Assembly: GCA_015660865.1 (NCBI GenBank)
Contig: JACTUA010000005.1
Span: 186,001-250,000, forward strand
From: Methanomicrobiales archaeon
Lineage (GTDB): Archaea; Halobacteriota; Methanomicrobia; Methanomicrobiales; JACTUA01
Length of the DNA: 64,000 nt
Direction: 5' to 3'
Position numbers and translations under genes: made by a program. Positions 1 to 8,231 of the stretch are shown in pieces; position 1 is the first letter of the stretch; the number at the start of each line of letters is the position of its first letter. The notes beneath the pieces were generated by a model. It ran no database searches and had not been told where the DNA came from. It saw only the letters and a list, made by a program, of their open reading frames with translations.

Positions 1-1023
1 GAGGGAGAGCCGGTGGGGCTCGAAGGGGCCGTGGGCCCGGAGGATGTCGGCGAGTTCGTTGCACCGGGACCGGACCCGGTCGAAGGCTACGTCGTCGAAC
101 ATGTCGACGGGCCCGATAAGCTTCCCGTTCGCGACCTGGAACCCCAGGCAGATGACCCGGGGCGGACCGTCGAACCGGGTGCAGTTCGCATCGCAGAGTC
201 CGACAGGCATGAAGGGCCCGTGGTGGGAGCCCCGCATCCACCCTGCAACGATGATGGGGGTCGCGAACGGCTCGATGACCTCGCCGACGGCAGGGAGGCC
301 GCTCTGGGCCCGGATCATCATGACCGGGTCGTCCTTCCCCACGTACTTGCCGGCTATGAGGGAGAGCCTCTGGGTGGAGGTCGAGGCCGCGATCAGGCCA
401 TCCTTCCGAAAGACATGCTTCACCACGTAGCGGGAGGGGGCCCCGATGTAGACGAGCAGGCTGTAGGACTCCTCGGGGGTGCGGAACATGATCCGCCGCT
501 TCTCCACCACGTCGTGGACCTCGAAGATGAAGCCCTCGTGCATCCCGGGGTCGATGACAAGGCCCGAGGTGTTGAAGGGATCGGCGAAGACCTTGTACAG
601 GTAGAAGTTCCACGCGCCCGGCTCGGTCTTGTCGGCCATGAAGCAGAGGAGGGGATCGGACCCCCGTTCTTCGAACTCCATCTCGGCCACGCCCGGCCCC
701 ATCCCCTTCACGTTCCCGGAGAAGGCGTCCGAGAGGATGTCCTGCCCTGCACCGTAGAGCTTCATCTTCTTTGCAAGGGCCGCACACTCGGTGAAGACGG
801 TCCATGCCAGCTTATGGATCTCGGGGCTGTCCACGCCTTTCGTGTGGGTCATGAGGAGCTCGAGATCATCCCCGCAGTGGGTGACGAAGGAGTCGGTGAG
901 GACCTTCCCCTCGGCCTCGGAGAGCATCTTCTGGGCCTTCTCGAGGAGCTGCGGGTGGATGCGGGAGTGGCCCGGAAAACTCCCGATGTCCGCCTTGATC
1001 AGGGAGACGGTGGTCTTGACCAT
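1..1023 (-). CDS. fbp: Fructose-1,6-bisphosphate aldolase/phosphatase, 3' end outside window
   Basis: This is the archaeal bifunctional gluconeogenic enzyme that makes fructose 1,6-bisphosphate from triose phosphates and dephosphorylates it to fructose 6-phosphate in the cytoplasm. The translation from the ATG at 1023 opens with MVKTTVSLIKADIGS followed by PGHSRIHP. It continues with the family blocks HCGDDLELLMTH, DAFSGNVKGMGPGVAEMEFE, DKTEPGAWN and FADPFNTSGL, which carry the metal-binding Asp/His residues and the lysine region of the family. About 341 codons are visible; the family is usually 360-390 residues, so a short C-terminal piece lies outside the window. A GGTG ribosome-binding site precedes the ATG by 6 nt. 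The identification is from conserved blocks read directly and is firm. Confidence 0.95.
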   Translation of the reverse strand, partial: MVKTTVSLIKADIGSFPGHSRIHPQLLEKAQKMLSEAEGKVLTDSFVTHCGDDLELLMTHTKGVDSPEIHKLAWTVFTECAALAKKMKLYGAGQDILSDAFSGNVKGMGPGVAEMEFEERGSDPLLCFMADKTEPGAWNFYLYKVFADPFNTSGLVIDPGMHEGFIFEVHDVVEKRRIMFRTPEESYSLLVYIGAPSRYVVKHVFRKDGLIAASTSTQRLSLIAGKYVGKDDPVMMIRAQSGLPAVGEVIEPFATPIIVAGWMRGSHHGPFMPVGLCDANCTRFDGPPRVICLGFQVANGKLIGPVDMFDDVAFDRVRSRCNELADILRAHGPFEPHRLSL

Positions 1024-1103
1024 GCCATACACCTACGTAGTAACATATCGCGAAGACTATATCTTTGTGTTGATTTTGCAAACGGTGAGCGAAGCGAGCC
1101 GTC

Positions 1104-1298
1104 GGCGCATATCAATGCGACGATCGCCGAGTGTTCACGAGGCGAGAGACACATGTCAATGTGGCGAACGGCGCAAGGTTATACCTGTGACGAAAGACGT
1201 ATATCAATGCGTCGAACGACGCTGGATATGTTGGGTGTCGAACGGTGGAAGCTATCTTTGCGATCCGAACGACGCATGATAACCCTGTGTGTCGAACG
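1104..1298. repeat. Degenerate repeats in the fbp upstream region
   Basis: The intergenic stretch between fbp and the heat-shock gene holds two interleaved degenerate repeats. TCAATG with a similar flank recurs at 1112, 1156 and 1204. The heptamer (T/C/G)CGAACG recurs at 1164, 1212, 1238, 1265 and 1292, the last four spaced 26, 27 and 27 bp apart. No convincing ORF occupies it. It sits where fbp promoter and operator sequences would lie, but I cannot assign a function. Confidence 0.55.
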
Positions 1299-1315
1299 AG
1301 GGGAAAAGAGGGGAT

Positions 1316-1750
1316 TTATCCTGTTGGTTCGGGGATCCTGCGGAATCTCACCTGGAGGACCCCGTTCCTGCAGCTCGCCCTGAGGGAGTCCGGATCCACC
1401 GGGGGGAGCTCGGCCCGGCCCATGAAACTCCGGGCCCCGTCCGAGGCGGCAATCCGGAGGGCCCCTTCCTCGAGATCGAACCTGACCTGGTCTTCGGAGA
1501 CCCCGGGGAGCTCGGCGAGGACGAGGACCTCGTCCCCGTCCCCCTCGTGTACCTCGATGAGGGGTTCGAGGGAGTCCCCGTTCTCAGGCGCAGGGCCGAA
1601 CTGCCCTGCAGGGAACGGCCCGCCCCCCCGGATGACGATGGTGAACCCCATGGGCTGTGCCATGAAGTTCCCCTGCTCCATGCTCTCGCGGATCATCTGC
1701 TCCAGGAACTCCTGGAGCTTCCTGAATGAATCACTGGGTGTATCTTCCAT
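1316..1750 (-). CDS. Small heat-shock protein, Hsp20/alpha-crystallin family
   Basis: A 144-residue ATP-independent holdase chaperone. The alpha-crystallin core runs from about residue 62 to the end: it starts with PLIEVHEGDGDEVLVLAELP, continues with GVSEDQVRF, and ends in a strand region (NGVLQVRFRR) typical of the domain. The N-terminal third is a glycine- and phenylalanine-rich arm of the sort these proteins use to oligomerise. The canonical C-terminal IXI motif is not obvious; the tail ends RRIPEPTG. It begins 5 bp after the stop of the Cdc48 gene on the same strand, so unfoldase and holdase are probably co-transcribed as one protein-quality-control unit. Confidence 0.85.
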   Translation of the reverse strand: MEDTPSDSFRKLQEFLEQMIRESMEQGNFMAQPMGFTIVIRGGGPFPAGQFGPAPENGDSLEPLIEVHEGDGDEVLVLAELPGVSEDQVRFDLEEGALRIAASDGARSFMGRAELPPVDPDSLRASCRNGVLQVRFRRIPEPTG

Positions 1751-1755
1751 CTGTC

Positions 1756-4461
1756 CTACCTTGCCGTGAGGGGCACCCTGTCCGGGAGCTTCTGACGTTT
1801 CTCCAGGATCTTCTCCAGCCTTGTCATGCTCTTCTTCAGTTCCTTCCAGTCCTTGCGCCTGGCAAAGACCCTTGACCTGAGATCCTCCATCCCTTTCACC
1901 AGTTCATCGGAGGGCTCGAGCCCGGTTGACGCGAGGTCTGTCCTCTTCACGAGGGCGAGAGCGTTCTCCAGGGCTTTTCTCTCCTCTGCATTGAAGATCA
2001 TCTCCCAGGAGCGGCGCTCGTTCTCTTCGAGGGTGTCGGCGTCGAGGGATCCCTTCACCCGGCCGAAGGCCTGATCGAAGTGCTCTGTCGTGATCTGCAC
2101 CTGTTTCACCGCCTCGCGCCGCTCCGCATCGTTCTTCCCCGCGAAACCGGCGACGATCTCCCGCATGGCGGCGAGCTTCGCCTCCCGTACAAGGGCCTCG
2201 ATGTCGGCCCCGACATACCCTTTGGTCCGGTTCACCAAGTCGTCGATGCTGATCTCCGGTGAGAGGATGGCCTTTGCGCCCCCGAGGTAGACCTCGAAGA
2301 TCTTCTTCCTGCTCTCAATATCCGGTGGCGGGACATAGATGACCCGGTCCAGGCGGCCCGGCCGCAGGAGGGCCGGGTCGATCATGTCCGGCCGGTTCGT
2401 CGCCCCGAGGACGACCACGTTCTTCAGCTCCTCGAGGCCGTCGAGCTCGGTGAGGATCTGGGAGACCACCGACTCGGTGACATGGGAGGAGCCCATGTAC
2501 ATCCCCCTCCGCGGGACGAGGGCGTCCACCTCGTCGAAGAAGATGATGGAGGGCGAGGCCTGCCGGGCCTTCCGGAAGATCTCCCGCACGCCCTTCTCAG
2601 ACTCCCCCACCCACTTCGAGAGGAGCTCGGGTCCCTTTACCGAGATGAAGTTGCACTCCGACTCGTTTGCCACCGCCTTTGCGAGGAGGGTCTTCCCCGT
2701 CCCCGGGGGGCCGAAGAGGAGGATCCCCTTCGGGGGCCTGGTCTGGAGGGCGGAGTAGATCTCGCCGTACTTGAGGGGCCACTCCACGGCCTCCCGGAGG
2801 TCCTGCTTCACGTCCTCGAGGCCCCCGACGTCGGTCCACTTCACGTCCGGGATCTCGACGAGGACCTCGCGCATGGCCGACGGCTCCACGTTCTTGTGGG
2901 CCTCCTCGAAGTCGGCCTTCCTCACCTTGAGCTGGTCCAGTATCTCGGCCGGGATGGCCTCGTCGATCTTGATCTTCGGGATGACGCACCGGAGGGCGAA
3001 CATCGCGGCCTCCTTGACGAGGAGGGCGATGTCGGCCCCGACGAAGCCGTGGGTGATGTCGGCGAACTCCCGGAGGAAGTTCTCCTTCCGGTACGGCTCC
3101 CCGATCTTCTTCTTCTCCTCCTCGAACCGCCGGGTGTAGTCTGCGTCCACCGCCTTCATCTCCTCGCCGGTGAGGGTGACCTTCAGGGGGTCGAAGACCG
3201 CGCCCGGCCTCGCCTGCCGGTCGAACTTCTCCTTCCTCTTCTCGCCGATGAGCTTCTCGCGGTAGTAGTCGAGGTCGAGCTTCTTGGCATTGAAGTCCTC
3301 CTCGACCTTCTTCTTCTGCTCGTCGGTGAGCTCCACCTTCTCCAGGTCGAGCGGCACCCCGCGGGTGTGGATCTGGAAGATCTCCATCCGGCCCTTCCTG
3401 TCGGGGATGCCGACCTCGATCTCCCGGTCGAACCGCCCGCCCCGGCGGAGCGCGGGGTCGATGGAGTCGGGGAGGTTCGTGGCGGCGATCACCACGACCT
3501 GGCCCCGTCCTTTGAGGCCGTCCATGAGGGCCAGGAGCTGGGCGACGACCCGCCGCTCCACTTCGCCCGTCACCTCGGCCCGCTTCGGGGCGATGGAGTC
3601 CAGCTCGTCGATGAAGATGATGGCAGGGGCGTTCTGCTCGGCCTCCTCGAAGACCTCCCTGAGGTGCTTCTCGCTCTCCCCGTAGAACTTGGACATGATC
3701 TCCGGGCCCGAGATGGTGACGAAGTGGGCGTCCACCTCGTTTGCCACCGCCTTTGCGATCAGGGTCTTCCCGGTACCCGGCGGGCCGTAGAGGAGGACCC
3801 CCTTCGGGGGCTCGATCCCGATCCGCTCGAAGAGCTCGGGGTGGCGGAGGGGGAGCTCGATCATCTCCCGGACGAGCTGGAGCTCCCTTCCCAGGCCGCC
3901 GATGTCCTCGTAGTGGACATCCGAGACCTCCTTCTTCCTTTCCTCCTTCCCCGGCTCGTAGGCCTCCTCCTTGAGCTCGATCTCGGTGTCGTCGGTGACT
4001 ATACCGATACCCTTCGGGATGACCTTGGTGACGACGAAGGTGTACGAAGTCCCAAGAAGGTCAACGCGGAAACTATGCCCCTCCTGGACCGAGCGGCCCC
4101 TGAGTATCCGAGAGAGGTACTGTTCGCCGTAGCCCCCGAGGCGAATGGGCTGCGTCATCTGTACGACAATCTTCTTCGCGTACACCACCTCGATCTTCCG
4201 GATCCGCACCTTCTCGTCGATCCCGGTGCCGGCGTTCGCCCGGATGTTCCCGTCGATCCGGATCACCGCTTTCCGGGTGTCCTCGGGGTAACCAGGCCAG
4301 ACAACCGCGACTGCCTTCTTTTTCCCTTCGATCTCGATAACGTCCCCCGAGACGAGGGAGAGGGCCTTCATGATGTCAAGGCTGATGCGGGCGATGCCCC
4401 GGCCCGGGTCGCCGAGGTATGCCTCCTTCACCGTGACTTCTGCGGAATCCTTTGATGTCAA
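1756..4461 (-). CDS. cdc48: Cdc48/VAT-type double AAA+ ATPase with an extra D1 insertion
   Basis: An archaeal Cdc48/p97 homologue, a hexameric unfoldase that feeds proteins to the proteasome. Residues about 1-185 form the N domain (double-psi barrel region). D1 has Walker A GPPGTGKT near 226-233 and Walker B IIFIDE near 281; D2 has Walker A near 584 and IIFFDE near 639. The protein is 901 residues, longer than the usual 730-810. The excess is mainly a highly charged stretch at about 374-463, between the end of the D1 large subdomain ([11 protein letters not shown]) and the conserved [10 protein letters not shown] block. The C-terminal tail is also long and basic. The start lies about 45 nt downstream of a good TATA box. 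It is followed directly by the Hsp20 gene. Confidence 0.95.
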   Translation of the reverse strand: MTSKDSAEVTVKEAYLGDPGRGIARISLDIMKALSLVSGDVIEIEGKKKAVAVVWPGYPEDTRKAVIRIDGNIRANAGTGIDEKVRIRKIEVVYAKKIVVQMTQPIRLGGYGEQYLSRILRGRSVQEGHSFRVDLLGTSYTFVVTKVIPKGIGIVTDDTEIELKEEAYEPGKEERKKEVSDVHYEDIGGLGRELQLVREMIELPLRHPELFERIGIEPPKGVLLYGPPGTGKTLIAKAVANEVDAHFVTISGPEIMSKFYGESEKHLREVFEEAEQNAPAIIFIDELDSIAPKRAEVTGEVERRVVAQLLALMDGLKGRGQVVVIAATNLPDSIDPALRRGGRFDREIEVGIPDRKGRMEIFQIHTRGVPLDLEKVELTDEQKKKVEEDFNAKKLDLDYYREKLIGEKRKEKFDRQARPGAVFDPLKVTLTGEEMKAVDADYTRRFEEEKKKIGEPYRKENFLREFADITHGFVGADIALLVKEAAMFALRCVIPKIKIDEAIPAEILDQLKVRKADFEEAHKNVEPSAMREVLVEIPDVKWTDVGGLEDVKQDLREAVEWPLKYGEIYSALQTRPPKGILLFGPPGTGKTLLAKAVANESECNFISVKGPELLSKWVGESEKGVREIFRKARQASPSIIFFDEVDALVPRRGMYMGSSHVTESVVSQILTELDGLEELKNVVVLGATNRPDMIDPALLRPGRLDRVIYVPPPDIESRKKIFEVYLGGAKAILSPEISIDDLVNRTKGYVGADIEALVREAKLAAMREIVAGFAGKNDAERREAVKQVQITTEHFDQAFGRVKGSLDADTLEENERRSWEMIFNAEERKALENALALVKRTDLASTGLEPSDELVKGMEDLRSRVFARRKDWKELKKSMTRLEKILEKRQKLPDRVPLTAR

Positions 4462-4504
4462 TGTGAAAACTTCCTGTGATAGTTTACCTTAAGTTAGGGT
4501 TCTT

Positions 4505-4516
4505 TAATATATAAAC
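4505..4516 (-). promoter_or_regulatory. TATA box for cdc48
   Basis: Read on the minus strand the sequence is TTTATATATTA, a textbook archaeal TATA box, centred about 50 nt upstream of the cdc48 ATG and preceded by a short purine/AC-rich stretch (GCACAAATG) in the BRE position. Transcription would start near 4482, giving a leader of about 20 nt. Confidence 0.75.
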
Positions 4517-4598
4517 ATTTGTGCCCGTTCTCCCCGTGGGAGGTGCGGTTATCCCGGCCCGGGACCGGGATACATCCTGTGTCCCCTGCAGTTCTCTC

Positions 4599-4799
4599 CT
4601 ACTCCTGCCTGTAAGCGACCAGGGTGATTCCAATCTTCCTTTCCATCTCCTTGAGGGCGTAGAGCTCCTCCCGGGAGAGATCGGAGAGGACCGGCATCTT
4701 CTCGTGGGCGAGGAGAATGACATTGAGCTTTTCCTCGAGATACTGGACTTTCCCGAGCTGTTCACCCGTGAGGTTCGCAAAACCAGGACTGATACGCAT
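4599..4799 (-). CDS. Small conserved-looking protein of unknown function (66 aa)
   Basis: A 66-residue charged, helical-looking protein beginning MRISPGFANLTGEQLGKVQ. I chose the ATG at 4799 rather than the in-frame GTG at 4826 because a GGGGTG ribosome-binding site lies 5-8 nt upstream of it. The sequence has no cysteines, membrane segment or known catalytic motif. It alternates hydrophobic and charged residues (EEKLNVILLAHEKMPVL) compatible with two helices. It sits between the divergent DNA glycosylase gene and cdc48, on the cdc48 strand, but cdc48 has its own promoter. I do not recognise a family, so the function is open. Confidence 0.6.
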   Translation of the reverse strand: MRISPGFANLTGEQLGKVQYLEEKLNVILLAHEKMPVLSDLSREELYALKEMERKIGITLVAYRQE

Positions 4800-4887
4800 C
4801 CGTTTCACCCCGGAGGATGCTCTCACCGTTGTCCACCATAAACCTTTCCTGCAGGGACCGGACCTCTCTTCCTTACTGCTCCGTCAC

Positions 4888-4895
4888 GTTTATGG
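4888..4895 (+). promoter_or_regulatory. TATA-like element for the DNA glycosylase gene
   Basis: GTTTATGG lies about 28 nt upstream of the glycosylase ATG at 4920. That places the transcription start at or near the start codon, as for a leaderless archaeal mRNA. Confidence 0.5.
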
Positions 4896-4919
4896 ACCCC
4901 GGGCTCTGTTGATTCACTC

Positions 4920-5432
4920 ATGAATCCCCCCTCCAGCCGCCTCTCCGGTCTCCCCCCGTTATCAGAGCCTGATCCCAAGGTCCTTGTCCTGGGATCCTTC
5001 CCGTCCCGCATGTCTCTCGAGCGGGGCGAGTACTTCGCGAACCCCAGGAACCGTTTCTGGCTCCTGGTGGAGACCCTCTTCGGCATCCGGGCGGATCTTC
5101 CCTACAAGGAAAAGGTCCGTCTTCTCTCGTCCCACGGGATTGCCCTCTGGGATGTCGTGGCGTCCTGCGAGAGGGAGGGGAGCGGGGATGCGACCATCCG
5201 GAAGCCGGTCATAAACAATATTCCAGACTTTCTCCAGGCCCACCTCTCTGTCCAGCTGGTTGTTCTGAACGGAAGTACGGCCGGGGGGCTCTTTCATCGA
5301 CATTTCCGCACCGGCATTCGCCCATCCTTGAAGGCGGTTACCCTCCCTTCCACGAGTCCGGCGAATGCCCGGTTCACCCTCCCGAAGCTCATCGGGAGAT
5401 GGAGGGTCATCCTGGATTTCACGAAGGAATGA
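4920..5432 (+). CDS. Family 6 uracil-DNA glycosylase superfamily protein (hypoxanthine-DNA glycosylase type)
   Basis: A 170-residue base-excision repair enzyme of the UDG superfamily. The block VLVLGSFPS followed by SLERGEYFANPRNRFW is the signature of the hypoxanthine-DNA glycosylase family, first described in methanogens. It excises deaminated adenine (hypoxanthine) rather than uracil, and an asparagine in the FANPRNRFW block serves catalysis. The C-terminal block LPSTSPANAR matches the family's second active-site motif. The protein has the usual family length and lacks the Fe-S cysteines of family 4/5 UDGs. It stands alone on the plus strand, convergent with thiC. Substrate specificity is inferred from family membership. 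Confidence 0.85.
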   Translation: MNPPSSRLSGLPPLSEPDPKVLVLGSFPSRMSLERGEYFANPRNRFWLLVETLFGIRADLPYKEKVRLLSSHGIALWDVVASCEREGSGDATIRKPVINNIPDFLQAHLSVQLVVLNGSTAGGLFHRHFRTGIRPSLKAVTLPSTSPANARFTLPKLIGRWRVILDFTKE

Positions 5433-5464
5433 AAAAGAGAGGAGGATGCCTGGTTGATGCCTTC

Positions 5465-6739
5465 CTAGAAGGCGAAGTACTGGTTCACGATCTTCATGGC
5501 GCAATAGTCGCCGCACATGGTGCAGACGTCGGAGTCTGCGGGCATCCGCTCGGAGCGGATCTTCTTTGCCCGCTCGGGGTTGATCGCGATCTGGAACTGC
5601 TTCCCCCAGTCGAGCGCCCTCCTCGCCTTGCCCATCTCCAGATCCGCATCCCGCTTCTTCAGCTTCACCATGTCCCCCACGTGGGCCGCGATACGGGTGG
5701 AGATGACCCCCTCGTAGACCTCCTCAGGGGTGGGGAGGGCCAGGTGCTCGGCGGGGGTCACGTAGCAGATGAAATCTGCTCCATGGGCCGAGGCAATGGC
5801 TGCACCGATGGCCGCGACCCGGTCATCGTAGCCGGGGGCGATATCGGTGACGAGGGGGCCGAGCATGTAGAACGGCTTCCGGTTCGTCAAGCGCTTCTGG
5901 AGGATGACGTTCGCCTCGATCTCGTCCATCGGGATATGCCCCGGGCCCTCGACGATGGTCTGGACACCGGCGGCATGGGCGCGGTCGGCGAGCTCGGCGT
6001 TGATGATGAGCTCCTGGATGGCGGCACGGTCGGTGGCGTCGTGGACTGCTCCTGCCCGCATCCCGTTCCCGCAGGAGAGGGTGACTTCGTGCTCCTTCAG
6101 GATCTCAAGGAGGTAGTCGAACTCGGAGTACAGGGGGTTCTCCTTCCCGTTGTGGAGCATCCAGGCGGTCAGGAACGCCCCGCCCCGGGAGACGAGCCCG
6201 CAGGTCCTTCCCTGGTGTCTCAGCCGCTCCATCGTCTCCAGGTTGATGCCCGTGTGGATGGCCATGAAGTTCGTCCCGAGCTTCGCCTGCTCCGCAGTGA
6301 TCCGGAAAAGGTCGTCCTCCTTCATGTGGACAACGGCGCCGTGTTTGATGGCCGCCTCGATGAAGGCCTGGTACAGGGGGACGGACCCGACCGAGAGGCT
6401 CGTTGCCCCGACAACCCGCCTCCGGATCTCGGCGAAGTCCCCGCCGGTGGAGAGCTCCATGATGGTGTCGGCGCCGGCGAGCTCGGCCTGCCTGACTTTC
6501 TCGAGCTCCATCTCGATATCGGTGATATCGGAGGAGGTCCCCACCGAGGCGTTCACCTTGGTGCGCAAACCCTCCCCGATGCCGCAGATCTTCACCTTCC
6601 GGTACGGGGAGATGGGGATGACGATCCTCCCATCCGCTATCCCCCTGCGGACGAAATCGACGGTGACGCCCTCATCTCTGGCGACCGTCTTCATCTCGTC
6701 CGTGATGATCCCGCGCTTTGCATCCTCAAGGAGTGTCAT
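5465..6739 (-). CDS. thiC: Phosphomethylpyrimidine synthase ThiC
   Basis: A radical SAM enzyme that converts aminoimidazole ribotide to the hydroxymethylpyrimidine phosphate half of thiamine. The 424-residue protein shows STGGDFAEIRRRV, the VEGPGHIPMDEI block and a C-terminal CTMCGDYCAMK cluster motif (Cys-x2-Cys-x4-Cys) that holds the [4Fe-4S] cluster. The reading frame is open far upstream, but the ATG at 6739 (MTLLEDAKRG) matches the family start and has a GGTGGGT site just before it. No TPP riboswitch was found upstream; instead a 9-bp inverted repeat lies 71-117 nt before the start (see separate entry). The gene is monocistronic and divergent from the NrdG-like operon. ThiN and ThiI elsewhere in the window complement the pathway. 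Confidence 0.95.
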   Translation of the reverse strand: MTLLEDAKRGIITDEMKTVARDEGVTVDFVRRGIADGRIVIPISPYRKVKICGIGEGLRTKVNASVGTSSDITDIEMELEKVRQAELAGADTIMELSTGGDFAEIRRRVVGATSLSVGSVPLYQAFIEAAIKHGAVVHMKEDDLFRITAEQAKLGTNFMAIHTGINLETMERLRHQGRTCGLVSRGGAFLTAWMLHNGKENPLYSEFDYLLEILKEHEVTLSCGNGMRAGAVHDATDRAAIQELIINAELADRAHAAGVQTIVEGPGHIPMDEIEANVILQKRLTNRKPFYMLGPLVTDIAPGYDDRVAAIGAAIASAHGADFICYVTPAEHLALPTPEEVYEGVISTRIAAHVGDMVKLKKRDADLEMGKARRALDWGKQFQIAINPERAKKIRSERMPADSDVCTMCGDYCAMKIVNQYFAF

Positions 6740-6809
6740 ACCCACCGGTACGCGAAAGGACCAGATAAAGGCTTGTTTTTCCATAATCTTAGTAAATCTG
6801 GCTTGTTCG

Positions 6810-6856
6810 CTCCGCAAGTAAAGTTGATTTGCTTTTACGCAAAAGATCTTGCGGAG
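6810..6856. promoter_or_regulatory. Inverted repeat upstream of thiC, candidate operator
   Basis: CTCCGCAAG at 6810-6818 is repeated as its exact reverse complement CTTGCGGAG at 6848-6856. A nested pair GTAAA/TTTAC lies inside the 29-nt spacer. The position, between thiC and the divergent operon, suits either a transcription-factor dyad or an RNA stem in the thiC leader. No regulator is assigned. Confidence 0.5.
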
Positions 6857-7000
6857 AGGGACCGTCCCACCCTCCGACCGGACTGCCCGGTCCCTCCAGT
6901 CTCGAGAGCTCTCCAGGCTCCGGAAACCTCGGGGCATTCGCATCGTATTGGATAGCTTCATGAAACCTGCCGCTGCACGCTGAGTACCCGGTGATCCTGT

Positions 7001-7729
7001 CTGAAAGTCAACTACGGGGGTTTTGTTCCCCTCTCCACCGTCGACTGGAGGGGCCGTGCGGTCTGCACGGTCTTCCTCAGGGGGTGCCCGGTCCGGTGCT
7101 CCTACTGCCACAACAGGTCCATCCAGGACGGCGAGGATTACCGGGAGCTTGACGAGGTGGTCGCTCTGATCCGGTCCTCCCGGATGCTCGTGTCAGGCGT
7201 GGTCTTCTCGGGAGGGGAACCAACGATGCAGCCCGAACCCCTGAAGGCGCTCGCTTCCGCTTCCCGGGAGATGGGACTCCTCGTCGGCCTGCAGACGAAC
7301 GGGGTCTTCCCGAAGGTGCTCTCCGGGCTCATCGCTGAACGGCTCGTGGACCGGGTAGCCCTCGACATCAAGGGCAGGTGGGAGCGGTATGATAACCTCC
7401 TCAAGGAGCGCTACTCCGGCCCCGTCAAGGAGTCCCTCGCCCTGTGCAGCGACGCGAAGCTCGCGGGGGCCCTCCCGGAGTTCGAGGTCGTGGTGACCCT
7501 CTTCCGGGGTTACGAGGACGAGGTGCCCTACATCGCGAAGGTCGCCGGCGGGGTGGATCTCGTCCTCCAGCAGGGCATGGAGGGAGGGGTGAAGCCCCTC
7601 TCAGGGGACGAGCTCAGGAAGGTCGCGGACCGGGTCGGACGGGTGGTGAAGATCCGGACCCGGGAAGAGGGGGAGGTGGTATATGCAGGTGATCGGGGTC
7701 GTCGGGTATCCGGCGAGCGGCAAGGGTGA
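7001..7729 (+). CDS. Anaerobic ribonucleotide reductase-activating-type radical SAM protein; CTG start codon likely
   Basis: A glycyl-radical activase-like protein of the NrdG/PflA group, 242 residues. The radical SAM cluster motif is CPVRCSYC near residue 29, preceded by FLRGC; GGEPT and DIKG blocks follow. The frame is closed by TGA at 6992-6994. Between that stop and the cluster motif there is no ATG, GTG or TTG, so the start must be non-canonical. CTG at 7001 lies 4 nt after a strong GGTGATC ribosome-binding site (6990-6996), giving LKVNYGGFVPLSTVDWRG, which matches how the family begins. The 3' end overlaps the next gene by 47 bp, so these genes form an operon. The partner reductase is not in the window, so the exact substrate is inferred. 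Confidence 0.8.
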   Translation: MKVNYGGFVPLSTVDWRGRAVCTVFLRGCPVRCSYCHNRSIQDGEDYRELDEVVALIRSSRMLVSGVVFSGGEPTMQPEPLKALASASREMGLLVGLQTNGVFPKVLSGLIAERLVDRVALDIKGRWERYDNLLKERYSGPVKESLALCSDAKLAGALPEFEVVVTLFRGYEDEVPYIAKVAGGVDLVLQQGMEGGVKPLSGDELRKVADRVGRVVKIRTREEGEVVYAGDRGRRVSGERQG

Positions 7730-8231
7730 GTTCTCCCGGATCGCAGGGGAGATGGGCATCCCCGTGGTGGTCATGGGCGATGTGATCCGGCGAAAGGCCT
7801 CAGAAGCAGGGCTCGGGACCACCGATGCCGCTCTCGGGGAGATGGCCATGCGGCTCCGGCAGGAGCACGGGATGGACGCCATCGCACTCCTCACCATACC
7901 GGCGGTCGAGGCCCTCGGTGCACCCCTTGTGGTCATCGACGGTCTCAGGAGCGAGGCCGAGGTGAAGAGGTTCCGCTCGCGCTTCCCCGGCTTCATCCTC
8001 ATCGGCATTCTATCGACTTTCGAGAGGCGTCTCTCGCGCCTCTCGGCGAGGGGAAGGAGCGATGACCTCTCGCGTGCGGAGGACCTCAGGAATCGCGACA
8101 GCCGCGAAGAGACTTTCGGCCTCGGCCGGGCGCTCGCGGAGGCGGACCGGATCCTCGAGAACAACGGGTCCCTCGGAGCGTTCGAAGAGAAGGCGAGATC
8201 CCTCCTTGAAGAGATCCGGGGCGCCCGATGA
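7683..8231 (+). CDS. UPF0200-type P-loop NTPase (nucleotide/dephospho-CoA kinase-like)
   Basis: A 182-residue cytoplasmic P-loop protein. Walker A is GYPASGKGEF at residues 8-17. Then come a DVIRR block and a basic lid-like region RSRFPGFILIGILST, as in adenylate- and dephospho-CoA-kinase-like folds. This resembles the archaeal UPF0200 family, for which no reaction is established. It overlaps the preceding activase gene by 47 bp and the following gene by 4 bp, so translation is probably coupled. I infer a small-molecule kinase from fold only. Confidence 0.75.
   Translation: MQVIGVVGYPASGKGEFSRIAGEMGIPVVVMGDVIRRKASEAGLGTTDAALGEMAMRLRQEHGMDAIALLTIPAVEALGAPLVVIDGLRSEAEVKRFRSRFPGFILIGILSTFERRLSRLSARGRSDDLSRAEDLRNRDSREETFGLGRALAEADRILENNGSLGAFEEKARSLLEEIRGAR

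Noticed and set aside
1104-1298. CRISPR array
   Set aside because: Repeat cores are only 6-7 bp, the spacing is short and the units degenerate; no cas genes in the window.
2482-4455. A 657-codon open frame antisense to cdc48, and similar long antisense frames over other GC-rich genes
   Set aside because: They mirror highly conserved genes on the other strand, have Leu/Asp/Arg-biased composition typical of antisense GC-rich frames and no recognisable motifs.
6971-7010. CTGAG, ACCC and GTGATCCTGTCTGA in a row resemble part of a TPP riboswitch near thiC
   Set aside because: The orientation serves the plus-strand NrdG-like gene rather than thiC, the second conserved half (TAATGCCAG-like) is missing, and the GTGATC is explained as that gene's ribosome-binding site.
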